Positions 1-12,166 of a stretch of DNA of 64,000 nucleotides are shown piece after piece. Numbering within the stretch: position 1 is the stretch's first letter; each line of letters starts with the position of its first letter. The notes under the pieces are model-generated. The model saw only the letters and a program-made list of their open reading frames with translations. It did not search any database and was not told the origin of the DNA. This DNA is from Punica granatum (Eukaryota; Streptophyta; Magnoliopsida; Myrtales; Lythraceae). Location: assembly GCF_007655135.1 (NCBI RefSeq), contig NC_045128.1, positions 9,238,001-9,302,000 of the forward strand, in the 5' to 3' direction. Made by a program: the position numbers and the translations under genes.

Positions 1-31
1 TTAGAATGAAGAAGTCTTAGAATTAACGCAG

Positions 32-212
32 GAAAAGGGGCGGCGGGTCACCGATAGCACCAAAATATCATGCCGAATGTGGGATCAGAAGTGTACAAGG
101 GGGTCACCATGATGATATTGATTGCACGCGGTTTCCACAAGCCCAATATTCCTCGACCAATGATGAGGACGATGCTGCTAGTCGGCCTCTGGAAGATGAA
201 TACATGGTTTAG
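32..212 (+). CDS. possible 3'-terminal exon of an unrecognised gene entering from the left edge
   Basis: A reading frame of 59 codons follows a plausible splice acceptor (AACGCAG, AG at 30-31) and ends at TAG 210-212. The peptide looks coding-like: hydrophilic, with an acidic stretch NDEDDAA and the C-terminus RPLEDEYMV. In-frame stops at 18-20 and 24-26 mean it can only be a terminal exon whose upstream part lies outside the window. The next 150 bases are plausible 3' UTR. I do not recognise the family, and a frame this short could be chance. Confidence 0.3.
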
Positions 213-2107
213 GATAGCGAGTTATTGGATTGGATAAGATGGTTCATTTTCAGCACTAGAGTGGCTCCGACCATGTCAGTTCGAGTTGTTATGCGAAATT
301 CCAAGTCCTTGGCAACATGATACTGTATCTTACGGATGTATATACTCCCGACTGTTCACCCACTTTTTTTCTTGTTTGGGGGCATTAGAATAGTGCAGAG
401 CTATAATCCATGGAGTGGTTCACCTTGAAATGATTAGTATGTGGGTATATCCCTCAAAAGCATGCAGATATAATGGAGAAAAATAAAATATTTAAAAATT
501 ATATCTGAATGAATAATGTCCAATTATTTGATGCAGCTGATGATTCCAATTCCAAAGAAGCATATTGGAGGAAATCATTTTATGATAAGTTTTAATAATT
601 TAGATTAGACCATACATGTCGTTCATGTGCAACTTCATCGTTTCTTTTTCTGATAGAAAAAATCAATAATCCACAGCAATCTCAGGACATGATTGCACGG
701 ATAAGAGATTGAGAAGACAAAAGAGCAAGCTGGATAAACGAAACAAAGAGAAACCCTAAAATATAGAAGGTTTTCCCCGAATTTAATGGAAAAATATTTT
801 GAACATTAGAAATTTAATTTTACTTTAGTAAGGCTTGGCTTAGACAGCAAGCTAAATTTGTCGATTGAATCATTTATTTATTAGAAATTAGCAGAACAAA
901 TCAATATGAGCTCACTCGATAAACTCGATTGTATGAGTTAAAAGCATAAACTCGTAAAAAGTTAATTCGAGTTTATGGCAGTTTTCGATTCCAATTCCGA
1001 TTCCGTAGACAATAAACTCGGTTTCTGATTTCATAGGTAGCGTCTCACCGTTACCAATTTTGTAGCTGGCTGGCCTTATGGTCTACATCACAATAATTTC
1101 CTCCAACTCCAAGAACTCTTTCGCTCGTCCAAAAACATCTCTTTTATACTGATCCAACTACTGCAAAATTCCCCTGATTTCGGTAGAGTTGAAAACTCAG
1201 TCCGTTCATTTCCCTTCGCTTGAGAGTTTGATCCCTCGTGAGCCTATCCAATTTCAACTGAATTAATAAAAAATTATTGGATTTTCGAATACTAAAATAT
1301 ACACAAGCAATTGATTACAAGACCCATTAGATTTCCAGACCTCGGGATACACATAAGCAACTCATTGTGAATCCCTTTATCTCTTCTCCTTCCCGACCCA
1401 TTAGCTGGGATGGACCTCAGATGACATATGCACCCTTGGGAAAATGGGCCTGACATATGAATTTTGCTCTTCCGTAAGATAGATAATCGCCCACGGACCA
1501 TTACAATATATCACTCTGTTTCATAACATCTCCGATAAATTAATTTTTGACGACAAACTATTTGTACCCCATTTCAGTGTATACCCTAATTTTTGAAAGC
1601 CCAACGTGCCCTGAATAATCCAATTCGAGCCGGATCGGCTCACTACATAGTGGAGGTAAAATATTTACAAGAGAAATTATTCGTACCCTTTTATTCACAT
1701 TTTAAACTTTCAACAGTTCAAGAGGAACTAAGAGGAACATGATCAAGTCGGTTGATTGTAATCGGTGCAATATCTGCAAGTAACACTACCCTTCCCAATT
1801 CCGCCAGTTCACAACTCAAAATGCAAAAACATGACTAAGAAGCTTATATTCCTAGTCTGGAGATCTGCAAAACCTAACGATGTGCGGCAGACCTCCAAGG
1901 TCGGTTCCGACCTCTACACTACCAAGGCCATACAAAATACGGTTCTCGGGATTCACCCAAAAGAACTCAGGTTCTTGGGTATTTGGAGACCGAAACCTGT
2001 GCTCACTCATTTTATAGCTCTTTCCTGGTTAGAAAAACAGGTGAAATATTGTTTTCAACGAATTTTTGGTATGCTTTCTTTTCCTTTGTGAATGCATGTA
2101 TACTATT
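213..2107. other. intergenic region left of the reticulon gene
   Basis: AT-rich sequence without a convincing gene. The short frames at 1292-1501 and 1765-2186 have no recognisable domain or codon bias. It should contain the 3' UTR of the reticulon gene just below 2108 and possibly that of the exon ending at 212, which would make the two genes convergent. No clear terminal repeat or RNA gene was seen. Confidence 0.6.
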
Positions 2108-5100
2108 TTACCTTTGCCCTTCCCACTTCTCTTCAGCTCCTCCATTAGTCTCTGAACGGCGATCTCTTACTAGCGATTGTTGGTAATATCTAAAGGCCAC
2201 AACAAGCATGAATCCTGCATCAAAAAAAAAAATGCTAAATCATCAATTCCTAAGTACATATACTTCAACAGGAGAAGCTTCATTATCAAAGAACAACATC
2301 AAACCATAAATTTTCATCAATGTAATCACATATTTCCCTTGTAAGTGATTGTTTTTTCTTGTACGGATGCAATTTATCGAGGAATACGTTGTTCTTCACA
2401 AGAATCAGAAGTTGGACAAGATAATCAATCCATGGTATATTATTTACCTGTCCAAATTCTCGCGAAGTTGGAAGAAAATCCCAATATGAGAACAATAACA
2501 ATGGCGGCCACAGCTTTCTTGTGAGGGCATGAGTCCCACATATGTTGTGAAAGTTGGATCCAGTATTTACCTGTAATCAGGATCGATCATGGTTCAGAAT
2601 TTGAAACCATACGTCCACATCAATATGAGTTCGCAAACCCAGTCCTCATAGAACAACCAAATGAATAAAGTAGTGCCTAACATTACGGAAGAGAATTTTC
2701 AAACTCTTGATCACAAAACAGGCATTATAAATGCCGTGAGCAAATTTACTGAGAAATAGCATCAACAAATTCAAAATCTAGTCACGAACTAGACCTAACA
2801 ATTCATTGCTGGTAAATTCCAAATAAATCAAAATTCTCCAAACAGATGGCACGAATGATTTCCATTTCAATGCTACATGCTCAGTTAATTGTTTGAAGTC
2901 TTTCTTTATTGTGCAGACACATCATCGATTGTTTTGCCATTTGATATTTCATTCACCATAAAAGATTTTTGTACTGAACGAGAGCTAAACTATGGCATTC
3001 AAGAAATTACCTTGATCGGTCAATCGGGTGGAATACAGAGACCAGAGTCTTGGAATGGTGAATGCTATGAAAAATCCTGCAAATCACAGAGAATACAGTA
3101 GTTCAAAAAACTTTCTCCAGATATAGAAAAACGGAAAGCAGTGTGGAAGACCTGCTCGAAATCTTCATCATTTTCCCATTTTATAGAAAACAAAGAGTAA
3201 ACTTTTCGTCATCTTACAGCTAAACTCCAAGCAGAGAATGATGTTTCATCAAGGGCTCCTTCAATCTTAATATTTCCCACTGATATTAGGATGAGAAAAC
3301 AAGGATATACGACAAACACAACGAATATAACACATTGAAGAAACTAGACAAGGAAAAAAAGCTTGTATAAGAATTTTGTTAGAATATGAAAACCGGAAAA
3401 CTTTCTCCCGTACCAAACAGATCCTAATAGAAGACCGCAGAACTTTTAAGATTCTGTTTAGGTGTCCAAAGATATATAAAGAAATGCAGCACAAAGTTTT
3501 ACTAGTACCATTGATTTGGAATAAGCCGATCACTTTGGACAAATAAACAGACAAAAACTACATATTTGTCAATTAGGCAGAAAATATTTGATTGATAGAC
3601 TTCCAAGAAACTTCATGGCTTCATCCTTTCGCTAACTTTTTCTTTATAATAATTTTAGCTAAACTAAAGAACAAAACTTACCAAACTTGATCATGTTCCA
3701 CATGGTGACGAAGCTTCCACACCTTGCCAAGACAAAGAGCAGAACTGCCAACTGCCATTCAAACAGATACAAATACAATGTCATCAGACATGTTGAAACG
3801 TTTTCAAATATAAAATTTTCATCTGCCGATCTTGTATTTTATAATGGACCAAAATAGCCTTGTATTTTGAATTATTACAGCTATGAAGCGAAATAAAATT
3901 CACCTTCATCGTATTTGCGGGGTCTCCAGAAAGAAGAGCTCTCAACTTTCTAAGTAATCCATTCAAGTAAGGTAGTAGTGTTTTGGTTAAGCAGAGTACT
4001 TCTTCCTCTCCCAGTTCATGGAATGATATATTATCAACATCGACATCACCACTGAAAAAGAAAAAATTGAATGGAGAAATACATTTAAGCCGAGCAATTT
4101 AGGATGATGTAATGTAGGGCAATTTTTATCTGATTATTCACCAAAGATAATTCCGAATAAATTCACCTCCAAATGATGGATCTGTACAGAAATACTGCAG
4201 AGAGACAGGCCAGACCCAGGTAAGACACCGCAGAAACGGAGCTGCAGAGATGCAAAATTTGTACAGTTGCATTAGGTTTGAGCCCACTTTGGAGACAGCA
4301 CGACAGATAAGAGCTGGCTCAACGCGGGTCAGTTTTCTAATTTTCTTTTTCCATTTTAGAGGATCAGTGGAAGTTGCGACTTGTGAGGAGATAGTATTGC
4401 TAGTCGAATAGTCCTCCTAATATTTTTACAAAACTGAGATAGCAATAGTATATAGTGAACTAATGAGCTGGAAAAAACATGGTGAACATGTGAAGGGAAA
4501 TCGGACAATGATAACAGAAACTGTCACGACAACTCATTACCACATATTGGGATCATTCATGTAGGAGGAGGAGATTATGAAGAGTGTCCCCAATCCTAAG
4601 ACAACTGCTGATTTCGGTGCATCTCTCCACATAACCATATCCGCTGAAAACAACACGAATTCTACATCGATCAATTAAAGGAAAACGAATATTGCAGACA
4701 CTGTACTTGAGAAGGACAGAGAATTGGAACTCACATAGATTGTGGACTCTGTTCTGCCTCTTAGAATCATTCTTGCATTCATCTGAAACAATAATCAGAC
4801 AACAAAGCATACTTAACCGACAAAGAGAAAGAATTGCTTCAAAAATCAACAAAATTGAGAGACATGATCACAAACTCACGAGAAGAGTCCTTGGCGAAAC
4901 TCGGCTGAACCGTCGGACGTTTCGAAACAGGAGAAGGGCAAGGCTGTTGTTTGATGACAGGAGCAGAAATGGGCTTTGTTGGCTTTTCCCTGAACAGGCT
5001 AACCCGAACCTTATTCTCCTCGAGAACAGGGGTCTTGGGTTTCTGTTCTGCAACGCTGATTTCCTTTATGTCGAAGAATTCGTCTTCCTCTTCTTCTTCA

Positions 5101-5762
5101 TCATTACCACCATCATTGCGCCCCAACTCCTGGGGACCAATCTTGAACTGACCCACATGATGAGTGGGAGGCTTCTTCGTTTTGGCAGTCATTTTCTTTC
5201 TACTGTTCATCACTATGACCTTTTCTGGAGACCCACTAGACTGCTTCCACGCCCCATTTTCGGAAACCTCCGCCGACTCACCGGAGACAATGCCATTGTT
5301 GATCTTCTCCCCCGTTTTCTGCAAAGATTCCAACTTTCCCTTCCTGGTTTCGGCTGAGTCTTTCTCCTGCGGGCCGCCGGTTGACTCAGATCTTGACTTC
5401 GGCAGCTCAATCGGGCTGCCGTCAGTCCTATCTGGCTTTTCGCCGATGACCCGAATCGGACCCTCGAAGGTCTCCGGCTGAGGCTTCCACGTCCTCCTCT
5501 TCCCTCCCCTGACTCCAATTCTCCTCAGCGGGATTGTGTTCTTGTCCGCCATAACACCCATTTCTTCCTCTTCTCCGTCTCGTTTCTCATGCTCAATGCG
5601 TATAGCTCCTCCTCTGTCTCCTTCGTCTTCTTGGTCTAGCACACCAAAGACCTTGATTCCGCCTTTAACCTGGTCCATCCTCATCCGGGTCTCCCAGACG
5701 GAGCCTCTGATCACTCCATCGCCGCCCACTTTGCTCGCCCTCCCGGCCACGTCCATCTCCAT
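2108..5762 (-). CDS. RTNLB21: reticulon-like protein B21-type, 9 coding exons, about 540 aa
   Basis: Plant reticulons are ER membrane proteins that curve and tubulate the endoplasmic reticulum through a C-terminal domain of two hydrophobic hairpins. Coding exons in transcript order are 5762-4880, 4782-4735, 4643-4541, 4241-4167, 4051-3904, 3751-3682, 3076-3011, 2570-2448 and 2214-2108; all introns are GT-AG and phases close to a TAA stop at 2110-2108. The first about 294 residues are low-complexity and charged, probably disordered. They begin MEMDVAGRASK, carry the segment SVWETRMRMDQVKGGIKVF typical of the B21 group, and include an acidic DEEEEEDEFFD stretch. The reticulon domain runs from about residue 305: RVHNLSDMVMWRDAPKSA, a first hydrophobic hairpin (SAVVLGLGTLFIISSSY and SAVSYLGLACLSAVFLYRSII), a soluble loop, then a second hairpin starting LAVLLFVLARCGS and ending FMLVVAFRYYQQ. 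I chose the start at 5762 because it begins the conserved N-terminus; the frame stays open upstream to 6182. The exact ortholog name is inferred from the long N-terminus and gene order. Confidence 0.9.
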
Positions 5763-6182
5763 TGCTGCAGAAAACAGAGGAAGGCCACCGCAGACTGAGC
5801 TCGATACGTTAAGAAACCAAAGTGACTCAGTACGTATGGCGATTATGCTGCTGGTGGGGGGGGTGGGGATGAAGGGGGAGTGAAAATAAGTGGTGGGCAC
5901 AGATAAGGAAGATCTGTTCTCTTCTCGGATTCTCTCTCTCTCTCTCTCTCTCCCTCCTGTTCCTCTGCGCTCTGTTTTGTCTCTGTTTTTTTTTCCTTCG
6001 AGGAATTGTGTGTCTGTGGGGGCAAAGGAAGAAACTCCAAATTCGGGCTTCTGAAATGGGATCTGCTGATTTGGCGCCTCCCTCGAGGCAATCAAGCCAG
6101 GGGTGTCGTCTTCGTCAAGCTGTCTTCTCCACGCAAAGCGTAGTCGGTGGGTTCGGACATGGCCATGGGAAAACATAAACAT
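5763..6182 (-). promoter_or_regulatory. 5' leader/promoter-proximal region of the reticulon gene with a GA repeat
   Basis: On the sense (minus) strand this segment contains a (GA)11 tract (TC at 5931-5952 on plus) and a purine-rich stretch, common in plant 5' UTRs. The frame of the reticulon exon stays open through it to an upstream ATG at 6182, encoding a low-complexity RERERERIREE-type peptide. I read it as untranslated leader rather than protein, but the sequence cannot exclude an N-terminal extension. Confidence 0.5.
5931..5952. repeat. (TC)11 microsatellite in reticulon leader
   Basis: Eleven uninterrupted TC units, upstream of the reticulon coding start on the opposite strand. Confidence 0.9.
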
Positions 6183-7467
6183 TTTTAACGTCTTTTTTTA
6201 ATAAATATTTATCATCCTATGCTCCTTTTACGTTGATAACAACATGGCAAAATAGTACAATAAACCACGACAACAAAATGTCGACCATACGACGATGCCG
6301 CCCCTTTTCATTTCCTGAAGCCCCCGGCAGAGGAAAGGGCCGTAGGTAATGGTGCGCTCTCTTTCGTGGCAGCTGGTATAGATGAATAAAGGCGGGCCGC
6401 TTTCCTGGGGGGATGTCAATTTCGCAAAAATCCAATTGAACCTTTTAATAACTCTTATTAGCGAGCCCGATAGTAACACTCCTAACCAATAAGTTGACTC
6501 GCATCGTGTTCTCGTCGAAAAAAAAAAAAAAAAAAACCTCATGTGCCCAAGTTGGTTTAAGTTCAATAAAGAATGGACGACGGCTGGGCAACTTGGCGAG
6601 GTAGGCGGAAGCGGGAGGTGGGCTTAGGACAATTATGGCATGTGGGCTATCGTCTTCTTTGAATATAGTAGCGGAGTGTGAAAACCTCGTCACATTGACC
6701 GTGGAAACCAAAAAAAAAAAAAAAAAGGACTTCTAATAGCGCATGTGCCTTTCAGAAATTATATGATTCCTTAAAAAGACTGTTCATTATATGTATATGT
6801 ATGCCGTTAGATTAAGTTTTTTATGTTATAGACACAACATGAAAAAGTTAATTTTACTGTTAGTAGACACGAAAAGAAAAGTGATTCCTTTGGAGGAATC
6901 AGATAAAGCTTCCCTGGATATTTCCTCACCAATAAGCAAAATCCCACTTATGGTAACACGAATTTAATATTTCTTAAAGTTAAAGTAAGAATATCTGTCA
7001 TTGTATTTCAATTTATTTTTTATGATTTTTTTTTCTTAGTAGCAATATTACAATTAATTATTTCTAACCTTCATAGTACACGAATAATTACTGCCGGAGG
7101 AAGTATTTATGGGATCATTCGCTTTGATCAAGATTTGCTAAAGCTCTCATCATCCATCTCCTCTTTGCAATAAAATGGACATGGAAATGGCAATGGCAAC
7201 TGGAGGAGTTGGGACCCACATGTCTTCAATCAAAGCAAAAAAGAGTGTTGGATCTGCTTATCATAATTATTCTTATCATATAAAAGCATAGCTAGTGGCG
7301 AGCTTGACCCTTCTCTGTCAAAAGTTTTTAATTAGTGCCCCATACCTTCCCTTTTCTTTTTCAGCCTACCCAAAAAAAAAATTGTGTATTATATGATGAC
7401 ACAATCTCATAATTTTTAAAGGTTTTAAGTTCGATTAGTAACAGCGCGACTATCGACCCCATTTAAT
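6183..7467. other. intergenic, upstream of the reticulon gene
   Basis: No gene seen. Two adenine homopolymers (around 6519-6536 and 6710-6726) and AT-rich DNA. The overlapping minus-strand frames at 6217-6711 include translated homopolymers and look like chance. The reticulon promoter should lie within the first few hundred bases. Confidence 0.6.
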
Positions 7468-7957
7468 AAAGTTGGGTTTTGATAATTTTAATTAAGTATT
7501 GAAATTAAATGTTCAACACTTAATAGAGTTCAGCTTATTTGATAACATGAAATAAAAATTAATTTAATTTAATGAGTCGATCAAAAAAGTACATAATTAT
7601 AGTAATTTAAAAGTTGTTTCTTCATTCAACTCTATTTTCTTACTCGCTCAGCAGGGCAACAGTGGTCGGAATCGGGACCACTACTGCCCCTCTCCCCCTT
7701 CCTTAGTCAAATCTATGATCCGACTTTTTTTTATTTTCATAAAAATAAAATGAAAATATGGGGGTGAAAAGTAAATGAAGAAAATATTTTGTGACCTTTC
7801 TTTAACTAGGATCTTTAATATTTTGTGAAAAGTAATGATTTAATGTTTTCAACACTTATTCCACCAAACAAAATTTATTTAATTTATTAAGTACTTATTT
7901 ACTGAAACACTTAAATTTTAAGCACTTAAAATTAAGTCCAAATAAATACAATCTTAA
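7468..7957. mobile_element. MITE-like element, family A copy 1
   Basis: About 490 bp with imperfect terminal inverted repeats. The left end contains TTTGATAA, ATTAAGT, GAAATTAA and then GTTCAGCTTATTTGATAA. The right end, read in reverse complement, gives ATTTGGACTTAATTTTAAG and AAGTGCTTAAAATTTAAG. Both ends match the two ends of the element at 62272-62903 in the opposite orientation, so this is a dispersed non-autonomous family. Exact boundaries and the target-site duplication are unresolved. Confidence 0.6.
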
Positions 7958-8178
7958 TTTCCATCTCCAATTCCTTATATTAATTTTGGGAGCCTCTATT
8001 GTAAAAAAAAAATCAAATTAAATGATGCATATTTTTAAAAATAATAACTTTTTTTGTTATTCTCTTTGCTTGACAGTAGTTGGTCCAAGGAGCATACGAA
8101 TGGGGGAAGAATAACAAAATGGGCACCGACAGCGATGATTCCGTCCCCTGCATGCAACCCCCACCCCCCCCACACAAA

Positions 8179-8206
8179 CCCCCCCCCCCCCCCCAAAAAA
8201 AAAAAA
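8179..8206. repeat. C16-A12 homopolymer junction
   Basis: Sixteen C followed directly by twelve A, preceded by further C runs from about 8160. The complementary strand is a long G tract that could form a G-quadruplex. The short frames here are by-products of the homopolymers. Confidence 0.85.
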
Positions 8207-10338
8207 GAGCATGCTAAAAACCTTTTAATAAAAATAAAATATAATTTGGTTACAGCTGAGATGTTCATGTCACATCCTTCTATCTGCCTTGTGACCATTA
8301 ATTAATCAACCTACTCAATCTAATCGAGCTCTTCATATCATCAAGATGAACACATTGCCATTTCCAATAGTTGAACCGAATAAAAGATCGAGGGCGAGAC
8401 CGCAAATCGTTCGAGAGGTGGGCATTCAAATCGGGACTTATTATCCCCAATAATCTCAATTGATGAATGAGTGATGGACGTAAGAAATTACTCGATCTGG
8501 CAAGGGGAAGTTCTCTCAAGTCAGGGACCTAGGCCACACATGTATTATGTGACATGGACCGATTGATATATTTGCTCAAGTTAATAGTAAATTAAAAACA
8601 AAGAAATATCAAATCAAAATAGTTTAATTTATTGAAGTCATTCACATATTATATGAGAATAATTACAAGCTTTTTGGTGTAATCAGACCTCTCTCCTGCT
8701 TAGTGGAGTCGTCAAAGATTACTTCTTTTTCTTTTTCTTTATCCTTGTTTGCTATTTTCTCTTCTGTCTCGGTGGCACCTTCGGGTGCTTTTTTTTTTCC
8801 CTTGTTTTATACTGTAAAAAGTTAATTTCTCATTGATTAAAACCAACTCGGAAGGGGTAGTTTTAGTTAATATGCCGAGAACATCTCATACCTTTATCAA
8901 AAAAATTAAACAGCTACCTTAACACTTGTAAATGAATTAGCAATCGATCACTATATCATCTAATGGTAACATAGCAGAGGCTGGCATGAATTTTGTAATA
9001 TGCATAAAAAGCAGATACTATAATTGATTGGTCCGACCAAACTGTGTCGGAGTTGTTAATTATGATTGGTTCAATTAAATGGCATGCCAAAAAATAAGAC
9101 CTAATATAATCGGTAAATCCACCTTGAAACTTTCTAAAGAAAATTTTATGTAAAAATGAGATTATAAAAACATGAATAGTAGGTCATAAATTTATATAGT
9201 ATAAGAATTCTTATTAATTCTGTTGTGTTACGTTACCTTTGTGAAAAATGAATATTAAAAATTGTCTCTTCCTAAATATATAAAAATCTTTGCCCTGAAT
9301 CTACGGTTGCTAGGACAAGTTTGGCTTGAAAAAAAAACCATTTAATTTGGACTATCAGAAGTAAGGATTAATAGACACATATATAATCTTCATCGAATTT
9401 CAGACCTACCCACAACAAATGGGCTTGCACAGGACTTAATCAGTCATCACCAGAGACGCCTCATTGGCCCCTCACTTCAGGTTTGTATCGTGGCTTGTAA
9501 CTCGAGGAGTGGATAATTGCCGACGGAGAAAATCCTAAGACAGTCATTCCTCGTAACGACATGGATTTTACCGTATAACTCTATGGTCCATTACTTGCGT
9601 TCTAATTGGCGAATTCATTCACTTGCAGCAATACTATTCATATACTTCTTTATATCACGTGATAAGGAATTGTGCACAAATAAGGTGTGCAGAAATTGGA
9701 GTGGACCCTTCAAGCTTGAGGGTGAAATTGCAAAGAAATCAGAATGGGCTTTTTAGGTCTACCGCAAGTACAAAATTAAATTGGGCCTGGCCCATTACCT
9801 TCGCTTACCGGCCGGCATGGGAAGCAAGTAGTGTGCCTCCTAGCATGAAGATTTCTAGGTGGAGGATAAAAGTTTTTGTGATTTTTCAGTGGAAATTCTG
9901 AAATAAATGAAAATCTTCCGTGAGTTAATGAAAATTTCTTATGTTTTATCTTTTTTGTTTTTGTTTCAATAGTAAAATAAGTATAATAAATATAGATATT
10001 TTTACATTCCCTAGATTTATTTGTTATTGTTATTGTTATTATGAATTGAGTACTGAAACATATAAGAACTAAGTAACTAGTATTTGTTTGATATGACGAA
10101 AGAGGACATATCACTAAAATCATATTCGGCCTGTAAATGGTTAGACTCATATCCAAGTTAAAAGAAGTTAAGTCGATAGGTAATGAAATTCAACTCAATC
10201 TATATATATTCATAATTCTTTTTATCGATTTTCAGACATGGAATGCTCTATTCTCCACACTACCATTACATTAAAATATATGGCATTCACACTTGCCAAA
10301 ACGTGTTACGTTAACGCAAGGTAGTGAACAGCAAGGTT
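8207..10338. other. intergenic, no gene recognised
   Basis: AT-rich sequence with no supported gene. Frames at 8298-8519, 9517-9901 and 9776-10156 lack family features. The slightly GC-richer part at 9410-9850 has the overlapping frames of decayed repeat DNA, but I could not assign it. Confidence 0.5.
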
Positions 10339-10618
10339 AGGAGTGCGTTTGAATTTAGAGTTGATTTGAGTTGAGTTTTGGTTTTAATTGATTTGTAATG
10401 ATTGTAATGTTGAATTATGAGAAAAAATGTGAAAAAGTAATGAATAGTTGAGAGAAAGTAATGATTGTGTTGTTGAATTGTGAAAAAGTAATGAATAGTT
10501 GAAAGAATTTAATATTAAAAATTGAATTGAATGATTAAAAATAAGTAATAATTGTATTGTTGAATTGAAAATAAGTGAAATTGAGTTGAAAATTTTTTAA
10601 AAAACAAACACGCCCTAT
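10339..10618. mobile_element. MITE-like element, family B copy 1
   Basis: About 280 bp. It starts GGAGTGCGTTTG and ends CAAACACGCCC, giving a short terminal inverted repeat of the type (N)GCGTGTTTG. The interior has repeated motifs such as GTAATGATTGTGTTGTTGAA and AAGTAATGAATAGTTGA, shared with copies at 11103-11418 and 36731-37680. The GTGTTTGG-type ends resemble Tourist/PIF-Harbinger MITEs, but the family assignment is inference because the target-site duplication is not clear. Confidence 0.65.
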
Positions 10619-10879
10619 AAACTCACCGTTTGCTAGTTGGGTTTTTCAAATTTTAGCCATTAACGCACAGAGAAGGGGAGAGAGAGTGTTAAGGTTGCTA
10701 GACTGCCATCAGATTTCGCTCTTAACTTCTCAGAGAAATATGGCAAATGAACTTTTGGGATCTTTGGGACACATGATTCTGAAGATCGGACAAGTCCATG
10801 CAACGGATCTTAACTTGTTCATAGACCAACCATTACCAGCGATGAGAGAAGGAGCTGTGGTGAGGCGACGGCTTGGAGG

Positions 10880-11090
10880 TCGCCGAGAGTGGAGGAGTTG
10901 AAACGGGGAGAGGTTTTCCACCCCCCCACCACTTTTAGTTTGGGCTATCGGGCCGTGTCTGATCCATATGGGCGGACCCATCACGATATTTTTTCATGTC
11001 GGGCCAAGCACGGCCATAAGTCTCAGCCTATTGGGCCTGGGCTTGGCCATCGGGCCATGCCCAAATTGCCACCCCTAATTTGAAGATGGG
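10880..11090. other. GC-richer segment between two family-B MITE copies
   Basis: About 200 bp with recurring GGGCC/GGCCC motifs (CGGGCCGTG, TCGGGCCAAG, TTGGGCCTGGG, CATCGGGCCATG) between two related MITEs. The small plus-strand frames at 10686-10901 and 10889-11083 have no recognisable domain. It may be a fragment of another dispersed repeat; a similar G/C motif style appears near 22930-22990. Confidence 0.4.
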
Positions 11091-11102
11091 ATCAGACTCC
11101 GT

Positions 11103-11418
11103 TGGTGTGTTTGGTTTTAAAGTTAAGTAGAGTTGAGTTTTGATTTTAATTGGGTTGTAATGATTATGTTGTGGAATTATGAGAAAAAGTGTGAAAAATC
11201 AATGAATAATTGATAAAAAGTAATGATTGTGTTGTTGAATTGTGAAAAAAGTAATTGATAGTTGAGAGAATTTAATATTAAAAATTGAATTGAATGGTTA
11301 AAAAATTGAAGAAAAATGAAAAAGTAATAATTTTGTTGTTGATTTTTGTTATGTAGTGAGTAAAGTTATAGTTAAAGTTAAAATTTAAAAAACGTGATTG
11401 TAAAACCAAACGGAGCGT
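11103..11418. mobile_element. MITE-like element, family B copy 2
   Basis: About 315 bp, starting TGGTGTGTTTGGTTTTAAAG and ending TTGTAAAACCAAACGGAGCG. The inverted repeat core is TTTGGTTTTA. The interior is closely similar to copy 1 at 10339-10618 and in the same orientation, about 0.5 kb away. Confidence 0.7.
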
Positions 11419-12166
11419 GTAAGTTTTTATTTTTATTAGGATCGGAACAAATGGTGATGGATGATCAGTTTCGGAAAGATTACCAATTGGACATTGATTT
11501 TCTTCCCTGTTCTTCCACGTCTTCTGTTTGAGGGCTCATTCTTGATGGAAGTGTGTTACGATAAAAATGTATCAAAGCAAGTGCACGCTATCGCTCAAGT
11601 AATAAAGTGAGAGTAAGAGTAACTCAACTTTCATCGAGTACTAAAATCATGTCAATCGACTACTATTCAAACAGTCGAATTTCATATTATTTTTGGAAAC
11701 TAATTAAATTAATAAAAAGCAAGCAAATTAATCGAGATTTAAAAGCAATGGTAATAGACCTAGGGTATACAATTTCACTTAACAATTAATCTCGAGTCAA
11801 TCCCTCTCTCCTAATAATATCGAATGATCAAATTGTTAATCTAGGATTCTAACATCTTCCTTTCCCTCACCCGAGCATCATAGTAACGTATTCTCTTGTA
11901 AATAATCGCTTGCCCTATTCCTACGCAAGACGATCAGCGAGAACCCATTACGGATCAATCCTAATTCAACTACTTAAGGCAAGGTATATTCCTACCCTTT
12001 TCGCTAATAATCCCGTCTTTAGACCAATACTAACTTAGGCTATTTCTATCACGGCTAAACTTAGAATTCCTCTCCCGAGTTCATCTAGATTACCAAGTTA
12101 ATCCAATTATTGATTAAACAATTGAAAAGCATTATGCATGAATAGGAATAAACAATTGAAACTTCA
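11419..12166. other. intergenic, possible decayed LTR-retrotransposon fragment
   Basis: No gene. The stretch from about 11560 (a caagtgcacgctatcg-like segment) through 12100 has the look of non-coding LTR-type repeats common in plant genomes, without coding domains or paired LTRs. The assignment is weak and rests on overall resemblance only. Confidence 0.3.

Noticed and set aside
2496..2525. Sequence CCACAGCTTTCTTG opposite reticulon exon 8 resembling the miR396 core, i.e. a possible miR396 target site in the reticulon mRNA.
   Set aside because: Only about 14 contiguous positions pair; both miRNA 5' end bases and most of the 3' end mismatch, and the codons (KKAV) are constrained by the protein family.
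4692..5883. Plus-strand frames up to 221 codons opposite the reticulon gene.
   Set aside because: Antisense shadows of a real, splice-consistent minus-strand gene.
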